Positions 7,551 to 14,116 of a DNA stretch of 15,201 bases are shown here, in pieces (position 1 is the stretch's first letter; each line of letters opens with the position of its first letter). The DNA lies in assembly GCA_017380955.1 (NCBI GenBank), contig JAFOCZ010000159.1:1-15201 (forward strand). The letters are read 5' to 3'. The notes beneath the pieces are model-generated. The model had not been told where the DNA came from. It saw only the letters and a list, made by a program, of their open reading frames with translations, and ran no database searches. The stretch is from Alistipes sp. Lineage in GTDB: Bacteria; Bacteroidota; Bacteroidia; Bacteroidales; Rikenellaceae. The translations under genes and the position numbers were made by a program.

Positions 7551-9152
7551 ATGCGTAATATGTTGAAATATCTGGCTTCAGGCATCGTGATGCTTGCTGC
7601 TATGGGATGCATCGAGAACGATATCCCCTACACTGTTGAGCGCTTGGACATCACAGCGTTGGAGGTTGAGGGTCTCAAGGGTGCAGCAGTAATAGACAAC
7701 GCGGCGCATAGCATCTCACTATCGCTGACTGAGACCACCGACATCCGCAACGTTCGCATCTCGGCAGTTGCAATGACCGAGGGTGCAAAGAGCGATGTAT
7801 CATTCCCTGGCACATTCGACCTTCGTACTCCGTTGTATGTTACTCTCTCGAAGTACGGCTATAAGTGGGAGTGGACAATCACCGCAGAGCAGAGCATAGA
7901 GCGCTACTTCAGGGTAGAGGGGCAGATTGGTGAGTCGCAGATAGATGCCGAGCACCACATCGCAACAGCCCTTGTGCCTATGGATCACGACCTTAAGAAT
8001 GTGGTTATCACCGATATAAAACTCGGCCCTGAGACAATCACTACCTACTCCGTGGATCCTCTCACGCTCAACAACTTCGAGAACTCGGCGCGTAACATCA
8101 CCATCACATACCACAACGACATCGTCGAGCAGTGGACATTGCGTGTGATACCTACCGACGTGGAGGTGGAGTTCAAGGGTGTTGATGCGTGGGCTAAGCG
8201 CATATGGCTATATGCCGAGGGTCGCAGTGGCGCAGACCTCGGATTTAAGTACCGCAAGGTAGGCGCTGAGGAGTGGATCGCAGTGGAGGATATCACCACC
8301 AATGGCGGTAGTTTCTCGGCTTGTGTAGAGGGTCTCGAGACCCTTACCGAGTATGAGGTTGTAGCATTTTCAGGCGAGAGCCTCACAGAGGTTGTAAAGG
8401 TCACCACCGAGGATGTGTGGATGTTGCCTAATGGTGGCTTCGAGGAGTGGTCTACAACCGGTGGCGTTACATATCCTTATGCCGAGGGTGGCACACCATT
8501 CTGGGGCACAGGTAACGATGGCGCTGCGTTGGCAAGCACCACGCTCACCGAGCCTACAACAGACATACGCCCAGGTAGCGAGGGCACATATGCCGCATCG
8601 TTGCAGTCTAAGAAGGCGGCGATTATGGGTCTCGGTAAGTTTGCCGCAGGTAACCTCTTCCTCGGCGAGTTTGGAGGCTTGGTGGGTATGGATGGCCTTG
8701 TGAACTTTGGTCGTCCTTGCTCGGCACGCCCTGTGGCGCTCCACGGATGGGTGAAGTATAACTGCGGTGTTATCGACGAGTTTGGCAAGACTCCTACGGC
8801 GCGTCCCGACCTCAAGAAGGGCGATAACGACGAGGGTCAGATATTGGTGGCTGTAGGTAATTGGACAGCCGCGGAGTATGGTGGCTCGGAGAGTTGCCCT
8901 GTGGTAGTGAACACCAAGGACGAGAGCACCTTCTTCAACAAGAGTGGCAAGAATGTCATTGGCGTTGGTGAGATGATTCTCAACGAGAGCACTGATGGCT
9001 GGATGGAGTTCACACTGCCGTTGGAGTACACCACAACAAGCGTTGTTCCTACGCACATCATCATCGTCTTCACAGGCTCACGCTTTGGCGACTACTTCAC
9101 AGGCTCTACACAGAGTTTGATGCTTGTGGATGATGTAGAGTTGCTCTACTAA
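7551..9152 (+). CDS. PCMD-domain lipoprotein (last gene of surface operon)
   Basis: A 533-residue lipoprotein. The signal peptide has M14-L-A-A-M-G-C20, lipobox A17-M18-G19-C20. Residues ~25-205 hold two beta-rich repeats of the kind commonly found before PCMD domains ('YGYKWEWTITAEQ...YFRVEGQIGESQID', 'VVITDIKLGP', 'NITITYHNDIVEQWTLRVIPTDVEVEF'). Residues ~208-290 are Fn3-like ('WLYAEGRSGADLGFKYRK..', 'LTEYEVVAFSG'). Residues 294-533 are a PCMD domain (PF13201 type): 'PNGGFEEWST', 'GGTPFWGTGNDGAALAS', 'RPGSEGTYAASLQS', 'KFAAGNLFLGEF', 'GMDGLVNFGRP', 'NTKDESTFF', 'SRFGDYFTGSTQSLMLVDDVELLY'. The Fn3-like + PCMD part is clearly paralogous to that of the lipoprotein at 3803-5842, but DUF4493 is absent here. 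The gene lies 3 bp after the barrel gene and is followed by a strong terminator at 9171. A carbohydrate-related role is family-name knowledge only; no activity is proven. Confidence 0.87.
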   Translation: MRNMLKYLASGIVMLAAMGCIENDIPYTVERLDITALEVEGLKGAAVIDNAAHSISLSLTETTDIRNVRISAVAMTEGAKSDVSFPGTFDLRTPLYVTLSKYGYKWEWTITAEQSIERYFRVEGQIGESQIDAEHHIATALVPMDHDLKNVVITDIKLGPETITTYSVDPLTLNNFENSARNITITYHNDIVEQWTLRVIPTDVEVEFKGVDAWAKRIWLYAEGRSGADLGFKYRKVGAEEWIAVEDITTNGGSFSACVEGLETLTEYEVVAFSGESLTEVVKVTTEDVWMLPNGGFEEWSTTGGVTYPYAEGGTPFWGTGNDGAALASTTLTEPTTDIRPGSEGTYAASLQSKKAAIMGLGKFAAGNLFLGEFGGLVGMDGLVNFGRPCSARPVALHGWVKYNCGVIDEFGKTPTARPDLKKGDNDEGQILVAVGNWTAAEYGGSESCPVVVNTKDESTFFNKSGKNVIGVGEMILNESTDGWMEFTLPLEYTTTSVVPTHIIIVFTGSRFGDYFTGSTQSLMLVDDVELLY

Positions 9153-9170
9153 GAACATAACGACTGACAA

Positions 9171-9207
9171 ACTAAGGGCTGCCTCGGTGAGGTGGCCCTT
9201 AGTTTTT
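9171..9207 (+). terminator. Rho-independent terminator ending the surface operon
   Basis: The arms 9171-9185 and 9189-9203 pair over 15 positions in RNA (ACTAAGGGC with GCCCTTAGT, then two G-U pairs and CCTC/GAGG) around a GGT loop. TTTTT (9203-9207) follows directly. It begins 18 bases after the stop of the PCMD lipoprotein gene and marks the 3' end of the long plus-strand operon. Confidence 0.92.
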
Positions 9208-9246
9208 ATGGCATAGTTTCTGCAAAGTGACTCATAAACAACTGAA

Positions 9247-9762
9247 ATGAAACAGAGTTCACTAATCTTATTAGCATTGATTATGTCTATCTTGGTATGT
9301 AACGCGCAACACAGAGATATAGACCGCACGACGGTTACGGCGCTGGATGTAGAGCGATATATGGGCGTGTGGTTTGAGGTGGCACGCTATGACCATAGTT
9401 TCGAGCGTGGTTTGGAGCAGTGCAAGGCGCTATATACCCTACTCCCCGATGGGCGCATAGTGGTGGAGAATAGCGGCGTGGATAGCCATAACGGCAAATT
9501 CCGACTCTCGGTGGGCAAGGCAAAGGCAGGAGATAAGGCGGGGCAACTGAGGGTGTCGTTCTTCTGGTTTTTCTACTCCGACTACAACATCTTAGCCTTA
9601 GGCGATGAGTACGATTGGGCACTCGTAGGCAGCAAATCGGCGAAATATCTGTGGATACTATCACGCACCCCATCGCTTACGGAGGAGACTCTCAACCACA
9701 TCCTCGACATCGCCACGCAACGAGGTTATGATACGTCAAAACTTTTATGGGTGCGACAATAA
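9247..9762 (+). CDS. Secreted bacterial lipocalin (Blc-like)
   Basis: A 171-residue protein of the lipocalin family. Such proteins bind small hydrophobic ligands; the Blc group is linked to membrane lipid or lysophospholipid handling. A signal peptide (MKQSSLILLALIMSILVCNA) is followed by 'VERYMGVWFEVARYDHSFERGLEQCKALYTLLPDGRIVVENSG'-type structurally conserved region 1, with the G40-x-W42 signature. Later, 'YNILALGDEYDWALVGS' and 'YLWILSRTPSL' match the usual YxVlaldedYxyalVgg...ylWiLsR pattern of Blc proteins. Length fits the family. E. coli Blc is a lipoprotein; here Cys18 is preceded by Val, which is a poor lipobox, so cleavage after Ala20 and a soluble periplasmic protein is more likely. 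It is the only gene between two terminators, on plus, and converges with the minus-strand Stealth gene. I see no convincing promoter between 9208 and 9246. Confidence 0.88.
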   Translation: MKQSSLILLALIMSILVCNAQHRDIDRTTVTALDVERYMGVWFEVARYDHSFERGLEQCKALYTLLPDGRIVVENSGVDSHNGKFRLSVGKAKAGDKAGQLRVSFFWFFYSDYNILALGDEYDWALVGSKSAKYLWILSRTPSLTEETLNHILDIATQRGYDTSKLLWVRQ

Positions 9763-9788
9763 AAAAGGGGACTGTCAAATACAGCCCC
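9761..9788 (-). terminator. Terminator of the minus-strand Stealth/acyltransferase unit
   Basis: GGGG-A-CTGT (9767-9775) pairs with ACAGCCCC (9781-9788) around loop CAAAT, with one bulged A. Read on the minus strand the hairpin is followed by six T residues (AAAAAA at 9761-9766 on plus). It lies 21 bases beyond the stop of the Stealth gene and overlaps the stop codon of the lipocalin gene. The plus-strand side lacks a good T-run, so its main direction is minus. Confidence 0.82.
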
Positions 9789-9809
9789 ATAATACTTTGA
9801 AGCGGTTTC

Positions 9810-10688
9810 CTACTTCTCGAATTTACTTTTTTTAGGGAACAACTCCTCAAACGCCTCTATCTGCACACGTCGCAACTCCTCGTAACGCTCCTCGGTAAGT
9901 TGTACATCGTTGATGCAGGCCATCTTGTGCGTAGGTTGTGTGATGAACTTACGGAGTTTGCTTGCCGAGACAACACCCACTGAGAAGTGCTTCTTCGATA
10001 TGCGCTCGTTGATAATCTTACCCTTGAGGTACATATAGTCGAGGAAGAGATACTGGTTGAGATTCTCGCCAGTGCGCACCCTTGAGATAGAGTTGCGTAT
10101 TACGGGCTCTACCTTGTCATACAACTCCTCGCACTCGCTCTTGAACATTGGCGAGCAGATGTGCTGAGGGCGCATAAAGTAGAAGGTAGGACGCAGACCA
10201 AGAGCCTCGCGAGCAGCACGCGTAGAGTTACGGCATATCTGCTTGAACATATCCAGAGCAAGGAGATGGTAACTAACACGTATCACACCCTTACCATCAC
10301 GGAAGAAGTCCGTAGGCTTGCACTCCTTCATTGGAAACATATCGTCGTTGAAATATAGAAACTCCTCGTCGAGATCCTTGATACGGTGCAGATGCATCTC
10401 TATAGGGTTGCAATTGAACGTTGGGAGATACTCCTGGGGGATGATATCGCTATGCAGCACCACATCCACCTCATCGCGGTTTACCCACGCGGGCACCTGC
10501 GTCTCTCCAGACACTACAAGGTGTACCTTACGGATGAATGGCATATTCTTCTCAATGCCACGAAATAGATACTTCAGAGTACCCCAATCGCGAAAACGCT
10601 TCTCAAGAATAGGTGTATTGGTGTACTGCTCGTATGACTTCTGCCATACGGGATCAAGACCATCAACGTAGGTTATAACAATATCCAT
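9810..10688 (-). CDS. Stealth-family hexose-1-phosphotransferase (capsule/surface polysaccharide)
   Basis: A 292-residue protein of the Stealth family. Known members (e.g. meningococcal SacB) transfer a hexose-1-phosphate from a UDP-sugar to build phosphodiester-linked capsule or surface glycan. Conserved region 1 is the very N terminus (DIVITYVDGLDPVW, residues 2-15). Region 2 runs from F32-R-D-W ('GTLKYLFRGIEKNMPFIRKVHLVVSGE', 'PAWVN', 'VVLHSDIIPQEYLPTFN', 'IEMHLHRIKDLDEEFLYFNDDMF'), with the diagnostic NDDMF near residue 115. Regions 3-4 are represented by 'SYHLLALDMF...' and the later 'RPTFYFMRPQHICSPMF' and 'NQYLFLDYMYLKG' segments. There is no signal peptide or membrane segment, so it is a cytoplasmic enzyme. 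It lies 52 bp downstream of the acyltransferase gene on the same strand and probably shares its promoter (11770-11801). No capsule cluster is visible nearby. The donor sugar and acceptor cannot be read from sequence. Confidence 0.9.
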   Translation of the reverse strand: MDIVITYVDGLDPVWQKSYEQYTNTPILEKRFRDWGTLKYLFRGIEKNMPFIRKVHLVVSGETQVPAWVNRDEVDVVLHSDIIPQEYLPTFNCNPIEMHLHRIKDLDEEFLYFNDDMFPMKECKPTDFFRDGKGVIRVSYHLLALDMFKQICRNSTRAAREALGLRPTFYFMRPQHICSPMFKSECEELYDKVEPVIRNSISRVRTGENLNQYLFLDYMYLKGKIINERISKKHFSVGVVSASKLRKFITQPTHKMACINDVQLTEERYEELRRVQIEAFEELFPKKSKFEK

Positions 10689-10740
10689 AGTTCAAAAATT
10701 ATCTCTTCATTTACTCTATTACATAGAATGCTCGGTGTGA

Positions 10741-11694
10741 CTACTTAAGTGTGGATGCACCAAACTTTTTAGCCTGCTTCTCGGGCGTATGCTTCCACCT
10801 CTTGTGCGACCACATCCACAACTCGGGGCTGCGGCGTATCATAGCCTCCAACGCATCGGCATAGCGGCGTCTTATGACACCCTCGGCAACCTCCTCCACA
10901 CCATCGTACAACTCCACAAACTTCGCCTTGTAGCGACCATACTCCACTCGCTCGGCCACCACGAAGTATACCGGAATGCCAAACCTCATCGCTATACGCT
11001 CAGCGCCATCTATAAAGAGTGTCTTCTGATTCAGGAAGTCCATCCACTGGCTATCGGCACGCATCACAGGGCTCTGATCCGAGACAAGACCCAGCACCGT
11101 GCTATGCTCCTTAGTGCGATTCTTGATATAGTAGCGTATAGCATCCTGCATAGGCACTATAGCAATGTTCTTAGCAAGACGGCTACGCAGACGACGGTAT
11201 AGGTGCTCAAAGACCTCGCTCTTGAGAGTGTGGTAGACCGACATAAACCGACAATCACCATCCTCCCAACTCCACAGCGGATAATACTCCCAGCAGCCAT
11301 AGTGCGCAGCCATAGCCACCCAGTCACGACCTCGGGTGCGCTCTATGTGTCCCTGAGGGTCGTGCCACTCCAACACCTTACCATAACGCTCGGGCGTTGT
11401 TGCCGAGAGCGACAATGTGGTTACGACAACCTCGGCCAAGGTGTCGTAGAAGCGGCGTGCTATATCACGAATCTCCGCCTCGCTCTTCTCGGGGAATGAC
11501 TTTGTGAGATTCTCGATGACTGTTGACTTGCGATAGCGCACAGCGCGCAATAGGAATGAGAAAAATGGCAACAGAACGCCAAAACGAAACCAGCGTGGCG
11601 AGCATCCTATAACGAAGCATAGGCCCCATACAATCTCCAGGGCAATACGCTTGTACCACACCAAACCGCTATGTATATTCTCATTTTTGCCCAT
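10741..11694 (-). CDS. Lipid A biosynthesis acyltransferase family (LpxL/HtrB-like)
   Basis: A 317-residue protein of the LpxL/LpxM (HtrB) acyltransferase family, which adds secondary acyl chains to lipid A or related glycolipids at the inner membrane. A hydrophobic N-terminal stretch (~17-50) would anchor it to the inner membrane. The catalytic HX4E motif is visible as H131-Y-G-C-W-E136 in 'AMAAHYGCWEYYPL'. Family features follow: 'LGLVSDQSP' (D-Q-S/x-P), 'LFIDGAERIAMRFGIPVYF' and, at the end, 'PELWMWSHKRWKHTP' with the usual WxWxHrRWk. Length is normal for the family (about 300). Bacteroidota often carry several such genes, some acting on other lipids (ornithine or flavolipids), so the acceptor is not certain. 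It is the first gene after a good minus-strand promoter and is followed by the Stealth gene. Confidence 0.88.
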   Translation of the reverse strand: MGKNENIHSGLVWYKRIALEIVWGLCFVIGCSPRWFRFGVLLPFFSFLLRAVRYRKSTVIENLTKSFPEKSEAEIRDIARRFYDTLAEVVVTTLSLSATTPERYGKVLEWHDPQGHIERTRGRDWVAMAAHYGCWEYYPLWSWEDGDCRFMSVYHTLKSEVFEHLYRRLRSRLAKNIAIVPMQDAIRYYIKNRTKEHSTVLGLVSDQSPVMRADSQWMDFLNQKTLFIDGAERIAMRFGIPVYFVVAERVEYGRYKAKFVELYDGVEEVAEGVIRRRYADALEAMIRRSPELWMWSHKRWKHTPEKQAKKFGASTLK

Positions 11695-11769
11695 TTTCGA
11701 TATAGGCTTTTAGTTCTTAGACATATAATTTGCTGGTCTGCCCACTTTTCTTCGGCACTAACCAATAGA

Positions 11770-11801
11770 CAAAGATATAAATAATAAATGTAAACTCCAA
11801 A
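11770..11801 (-). promoter_or_regulatory. Bacteroidota-type promoter for the acyltransferase/Stealth pair
   Basis: Read on the minus strand: -33 element TTTG (11801-11798), a 20-base spacer, and -7 element TATCTTTG (11777-11770, matching TAnnTTTG). This fits the consensus known for the primary sigma factor of Bacteroides and relatives. It leaves a leader of roughly 65-70 bases before the ATG at 11694. Confidence 0.75.
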
Positions 11802-11964
11802 CTTATAACGATTAGCGACATCAATATATGCTTACAATTTTGTTCTGTTCTCCCACCCTATTATCCCACAAACTTCCAAGAGCCAACACCCTGACACACA
11901 GCATATATTTGTTTTACTTATAGCACCATAAGAATATATTATAAAACTAAAGGACTAAAAATAA
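11802..11964. other. AT-rich divergent intergenic spacer
   Basis: This is the central part of the 350-base gap between the divergent acyltransferase gene (ATG 11694) and the peroxidase gene (ATG 12045). The two flanking promoters account for its edges. I see no ORF with a plausible start, no long inverted repeat and no RNA gene. A lone TATATTTG (11904-11911) resembles a -7 box but lacks a -33 partner. Confidence 0.5.
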
Positions 11965-11994
11965 TTGTGTAAAATATTTTTTTTTATACTTTTG
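11965..11994 (+). promoter_or_regulatory. Bacteroidota-type promoter for the glutathione peroxidase gene
   Basis: The -7 element TACTTTTG (11987-11994) matches TAnnTTTG exactly. A TTG (11965-11967) lies 19 bases upstream as a slightly weak -33 element. The predicted leader to the ATG at 12045 is about 45 bases, AT-rich, without a Shine-Dalgarno sequence. Confidence 0.72.
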
Positions 11995-12044
11995 CAGCGG
12001 AATAATATTTGATAATACTACTAACGAATAATAAAACCTACAAT

Positions 12045-12641
12045 ATGACAACAACGAATAAGACCTGCGGCTGTGGCTGCGGCACAAAGACCAAGAAGTC
12101 ACTATACGATTTTGAGGTAAAGACAAAGAGCGGCGAGACCGCGAAACTCGATATCTACAAGGGTAAGGTGGTGCTTGTGGTGAACACCGCGAGCCAGTGT
12201 GGTTTCACACCCCAGTATGCCGACCTTCAGGCGCTCTATGAGAAGTATGGCGAGCACGGCTTCGTAATCCTCGACTTCCCCTGCAACCAGTTTGGTGGTC
12301 AGTCACCAGAGAGCGACGAGGAGACAACAAAGTTCTGTACACTGAACTATGGCACTAAGTTCCCACAGTTCAAAAAGATAGAGGTTAACGGCGCTAATGA
12401 GTTGCCACTCTACACCTGGCTCAAGTGCGAGCAGGGCTTCAAGGGCTTCGACGAGGGTCACAAACTGAGCGAGATTCTCGACAAGATGCTCCGCGAGGCA
12501 AATCCCGACTACGACAAGTGCTCGGATATCAAGTGGAACTTCACAAAGTTTCTCATCGACCGCGACGGCAAGGTCGTGGCACGCTTCGAGCCTACGGCAG
12601 ATATGGCCACCGTGGAGCAGGCTGTGGCTGACTTGCTATAA
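12045..12641 (+). CDS. Glutathione peroxidase family thiol peroxidase with N-terminal Cys-Gly cluster
   Basis: A 198-residue protein of the glutathione peroxidase (GPx) family, which reduces hydroperoxides; bacterial Cys-type members generally use thioredoxin rather than glutathione. ATG 12045 is preferred to a TTG 36 bases upstream, which would sit near the transcription start. Catalytic residues are visible: peroxidatic Cys52 in 'NTASQCGFTPQY'; Gln86 in 'NQFGGQ'; Trp164-Asn165 in 'WNFTKFL'. Cys80 in 'FPCNQF' is the position used as resolving cysteine in thioredoxin-dependent members. Before the domain (which starts at 'SLYDFEVKT', ~19) there is a short extension with C8-G-C10-G-C12-G, which is not part of the family fold. 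There is no signal peptide, so the protein is cytoplasmic. It has its own promoter and terminator, so it is a single-gene unit. Codon use matches its neighbours. Confidence 0.93.
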   Translation: MTTTNKTCGCGCGTKTKKSLYDFEVKTKSGETAKLDIYKGKVVLVVNTASQCGFTPQYADLQALYEKYGEHGFVILDFPCNQFGGQSPESDEETTKFCTLNYGTKFPQFKKIEVNGANELPLYTWLKCEQGFKGFDEGHKLSEILDKMLREANPDYDKCSDIKWNFTKFLIDRDGKVVARFEPTADMATVEQAVADLL

Positions 12642-12666
12642 GGGTTTGGGATAGATACGATAAAAG

Positions 12667-12714
12667 TTCGGAGACCAGCGCTGTGGATATGGTGCTGGTC
12701 TCCGAAATCTTTTG
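12667..12714 (+). terminator. Rho-independent terminator after the peroxidase gene
   Basis: A perfect 13-bp stem (TTCGGAGACCAGC 12667-12679 with GCTGGTCTCCGAA 12694-12706) extends by two more pairs into the loop. It is followed by ATCTTTT (12707-12713). It lies 25 bases past the stop codon. Confidence 0.9.
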
Positions 12715-12740
12715 TGCCATTTGAATTTTATTTCGGTTTC

Positions 12741-12771
12741 TTTGTCATTTGACATTTAATTCGTACCTTTG
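12741..12771 (+). promoter_or_regulatory. Bacteroidota-type promoter for obg
   Basis: TTTG (12741-12744), a 19-base spacer and TACCTTTG (12764-12771) form an exact match to TTTG-N19-TAnnTTTG. The leader to the ATG at 12810 is about 30 bases. Confidence 0.82.
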
Positions 12772-12809
12772 GCGCGTAAAATAGACGTTGTATTAATATA
12801 TAGGAAGTT

Positions 12810-13826
12810 ATGGCAGGTTCGAATTTTGTAGATTACGTTAAGATATTCGCTCGCTCGGGTCACGGTGGTGCTGGCTCGTGCCACTTCCGTCGCGAGAAAT
12901 TCGTAGCCTTCGGAGGTCCCGATGGTGGTGACGGAGGTAAGGGTGGTAGCATCATCCTTCAGGGCGACAGCCAGTATTGGACTCTTATTCACCTTAAATA
13001 TAAGCGCCACCAGTTTGCCGAGGATGGCGAGAATGGTCACGGTGCACGCTCTACGGGTGCTGATGCCAAGGACATCATCATCCCTGTGCCACTGGGTACT
13101 GTAGCCAAGCAGGTATTCACCGACGAGGAGACCGGCGAGACATATACCGAGGTTGTCGGCGAAGTTACGGAGCACGGCGAGCAGTTGGTATTGTTGAAGG
13201 GTGGCCGTGGCGGCTTGGGTAACTGGCACTTCCGCACTGCAACAAACCAGACTCCACGCTACGCACAGCCTGGCGAGGAGGGCGCTGAGGGTGCCTTCAT
13301 CCTCGAGTTGAAGGTGTTGGCTGATGTGGGTCTTGTGGGATTCCCTAACGCTGGTAAGTCTACATTGCTCTCGGTGGTATCTGCCGCAAAGCCAAAGATT
13401 GCGAACTACGCCTTCACAACTCTCGAGCCTAACTTGGGTATCGTATCGGTGCGTGACGACCACTCTTTCGTTATGGCCGACATCCCTGGTATCATCGAGG
13501 GTGCGCACGAGGGTCGTGGTCTTGGAACACGCTTCCTGCGCCATATCGAGCGTAACTCAGTGCTGTTGTTTATGATTCCTGCCGACAGCGACGACATCGC
13601 CGCAGACTATGAGATTCTTCTTGGCGAGTTGACACAGTATAACCCCGAGTTGCTGGATAAGGAGCGCCTGTTGGCTATCACGAAGTGCGATATGCTCGAC
13701 GACGAACTTATCGAGCAGATGAAGGCCCATCTCCCCGTGGGCATCGAGGCCATCTTCATATCGTCAGTTGCGAATATGAACATCACGCAACTCAAGGATA
13801 TGCTTTGGAAAGCACTTACTAAATAA
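12810..13826 (+). CDS. obg: GTPase Obg/CgtA, ribosome assembly
   Basis: A 338-residue Obg (CgtA) GTPase, an essential P-loop protein that binds the large ribosomal subunit during assembly and is linked to growth and stress control. Residues 1-158 are the Gly-rich Obg fold ('[13 protein letters not shown]', '[16 protein letters not shown]', '[28 protein letters not shown]'). The G domain has G1 GFPNAGKST (177-185), the switch I region '[11 protein letters not shown]', G3 DIPG (224-227) with '[12 protein letters not shown]', G4 as T291-K-C-D294 in place of the classic NKxD, and G5-like 'ISSVAN'. The G4 Thr substitution is, as far as I recall, frequent in Bacteroidota Obg. The protein stops after the G domain with no C-terminal OCT extension. 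ATG 12810 begins the canonical 'F(V)DYVKI' start. It has its own promoter (12741) and terminator (13834). Confidence 0.97.
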   Translation: MAGSNFVDYVKIFARSGHGGAGSCHFRREKFVAFGGPDGGDGGKGGSIILQGDSQYWTLIHLKYKRHQFAEDGENGHGARSTGADAKDIIIPVPLGTVAKQVFTDEETGETYTEVVGEVTEHGEQLVLLKGGRGGLGNWHFRTATNQTPRYAQPGEEGAEGAFILELKVLADVGLVGFPNAGKSTLLSVVSAAKPKIANYAFTTLEPNLGIVSVRDDHSFVMADIPGIIEGAHEGRGLGTRFLRHIERNSVLLFMIPADSDDIAADYEILLGELTQYNPELLDKERLLAITKCDMLDDELIEQMKAHLPVGIEAIFISSVANMNITQLKDMLWKALTK

Positions 13827-13833
13827 ATTACAC

Positions 13834-13875
13834 AAAGAGAGCCCTATCGCTACGATAAGGCTCTCTTTCTTTTTT
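13834..13875 (+). terminator. Rho-independent terminator after obg
   Basis: AAAGAGAGCC (13834-13843) pairs with GGCTCTCTTT (13859-13868); after one C/A mismatch, TATCG pairs with CGATA around a CTA loop. It is followed by CTTTTTT (13869-13875). It lies 8 bases past the stop codon of obg. Confidence 0.93.
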
Positions 13876-13919
13876 AGAATTATCCTAGTTGATTACTTCG
13901 AATAAATTTTTACATTGTG

Positions 13920-13950
13920 TTGTTTGTTCACAAAAAAGTTTCTAACTTTG
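13920..13950 (+). promoter_or_regulatory. Putative promoter of the AT-rich unknown gene
   Basis: TAACTTTG (13943-13950) matches the -7 consensus TAnnTTTG. The -33 side is weaker: TTG at 13920-13922 (20-base spacer) or TTTG at 13923-13926 (only 16 bases). If used, it gives an unusually long leader of about 160 bases before ATG 14117. Confidence 0.55.
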
Positions 13951-14116
13951 TATATCAATCGACTGAAGATTGTATTTACATACGGAAAGTGTTTTCGCTG
14001 TCCTTCTAATAAAATGTGAACATAATCAGAAGTTTAGGATATACGAAATCATCTCCACGCTTTCCTTTCTATTTAATTTTATTAATCCTTGTTGGAGGTG
14101 ATAGGAGTTGGTTTTT
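13951..14116 (+). promoter_or_regulatory. Long leader with Shine-Dalgarno-sequestering stem
   Basis: This untranslated region contains two foldable elements. One is an 8-position stem with one mismatch and a TTTT loop (13984-14003). The other is a 10-pair stem in which ATCATCTCCA (14048-14057) pairs with TGGAGGTGAT (14093-14102) with a single G-U wobble and a ~35-base loop. The second stem hides GGAGGTGAT (14094-14102), a 9-base match to the complement of the 16S rRNA 3' tail. A second purine block, AGGAG (14103-14107), lies just outside the stem, 9 bases before the ATG. Translational switching is inference. Confidence 0.5.

Noticed and set aside
1..9152. Canonical polysaccharide-utilisation locus
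   Set aside because: No SusC-like TonB receptor, SusD-like protein, glycoside hydrolase, or HTCS/sigma-anti-sigma regulator is encoded in the visible part. The upstream region is not seen, so this is rejected only for the window.
11904..11911. TATATTTG as a further promoter -7 box in the divergent spacer
   Set aside because: No TTTG/TTG lies 19-21 bases upstream, and a better promoter sits closer to the peroxidase gene.
12756..13544. 262-codon minus-strand open frame opposite obg
   Set aside because: obg is unmistakable on the plus strand, and the antisense frame runs across the obg promoter with no recognisable protein features.
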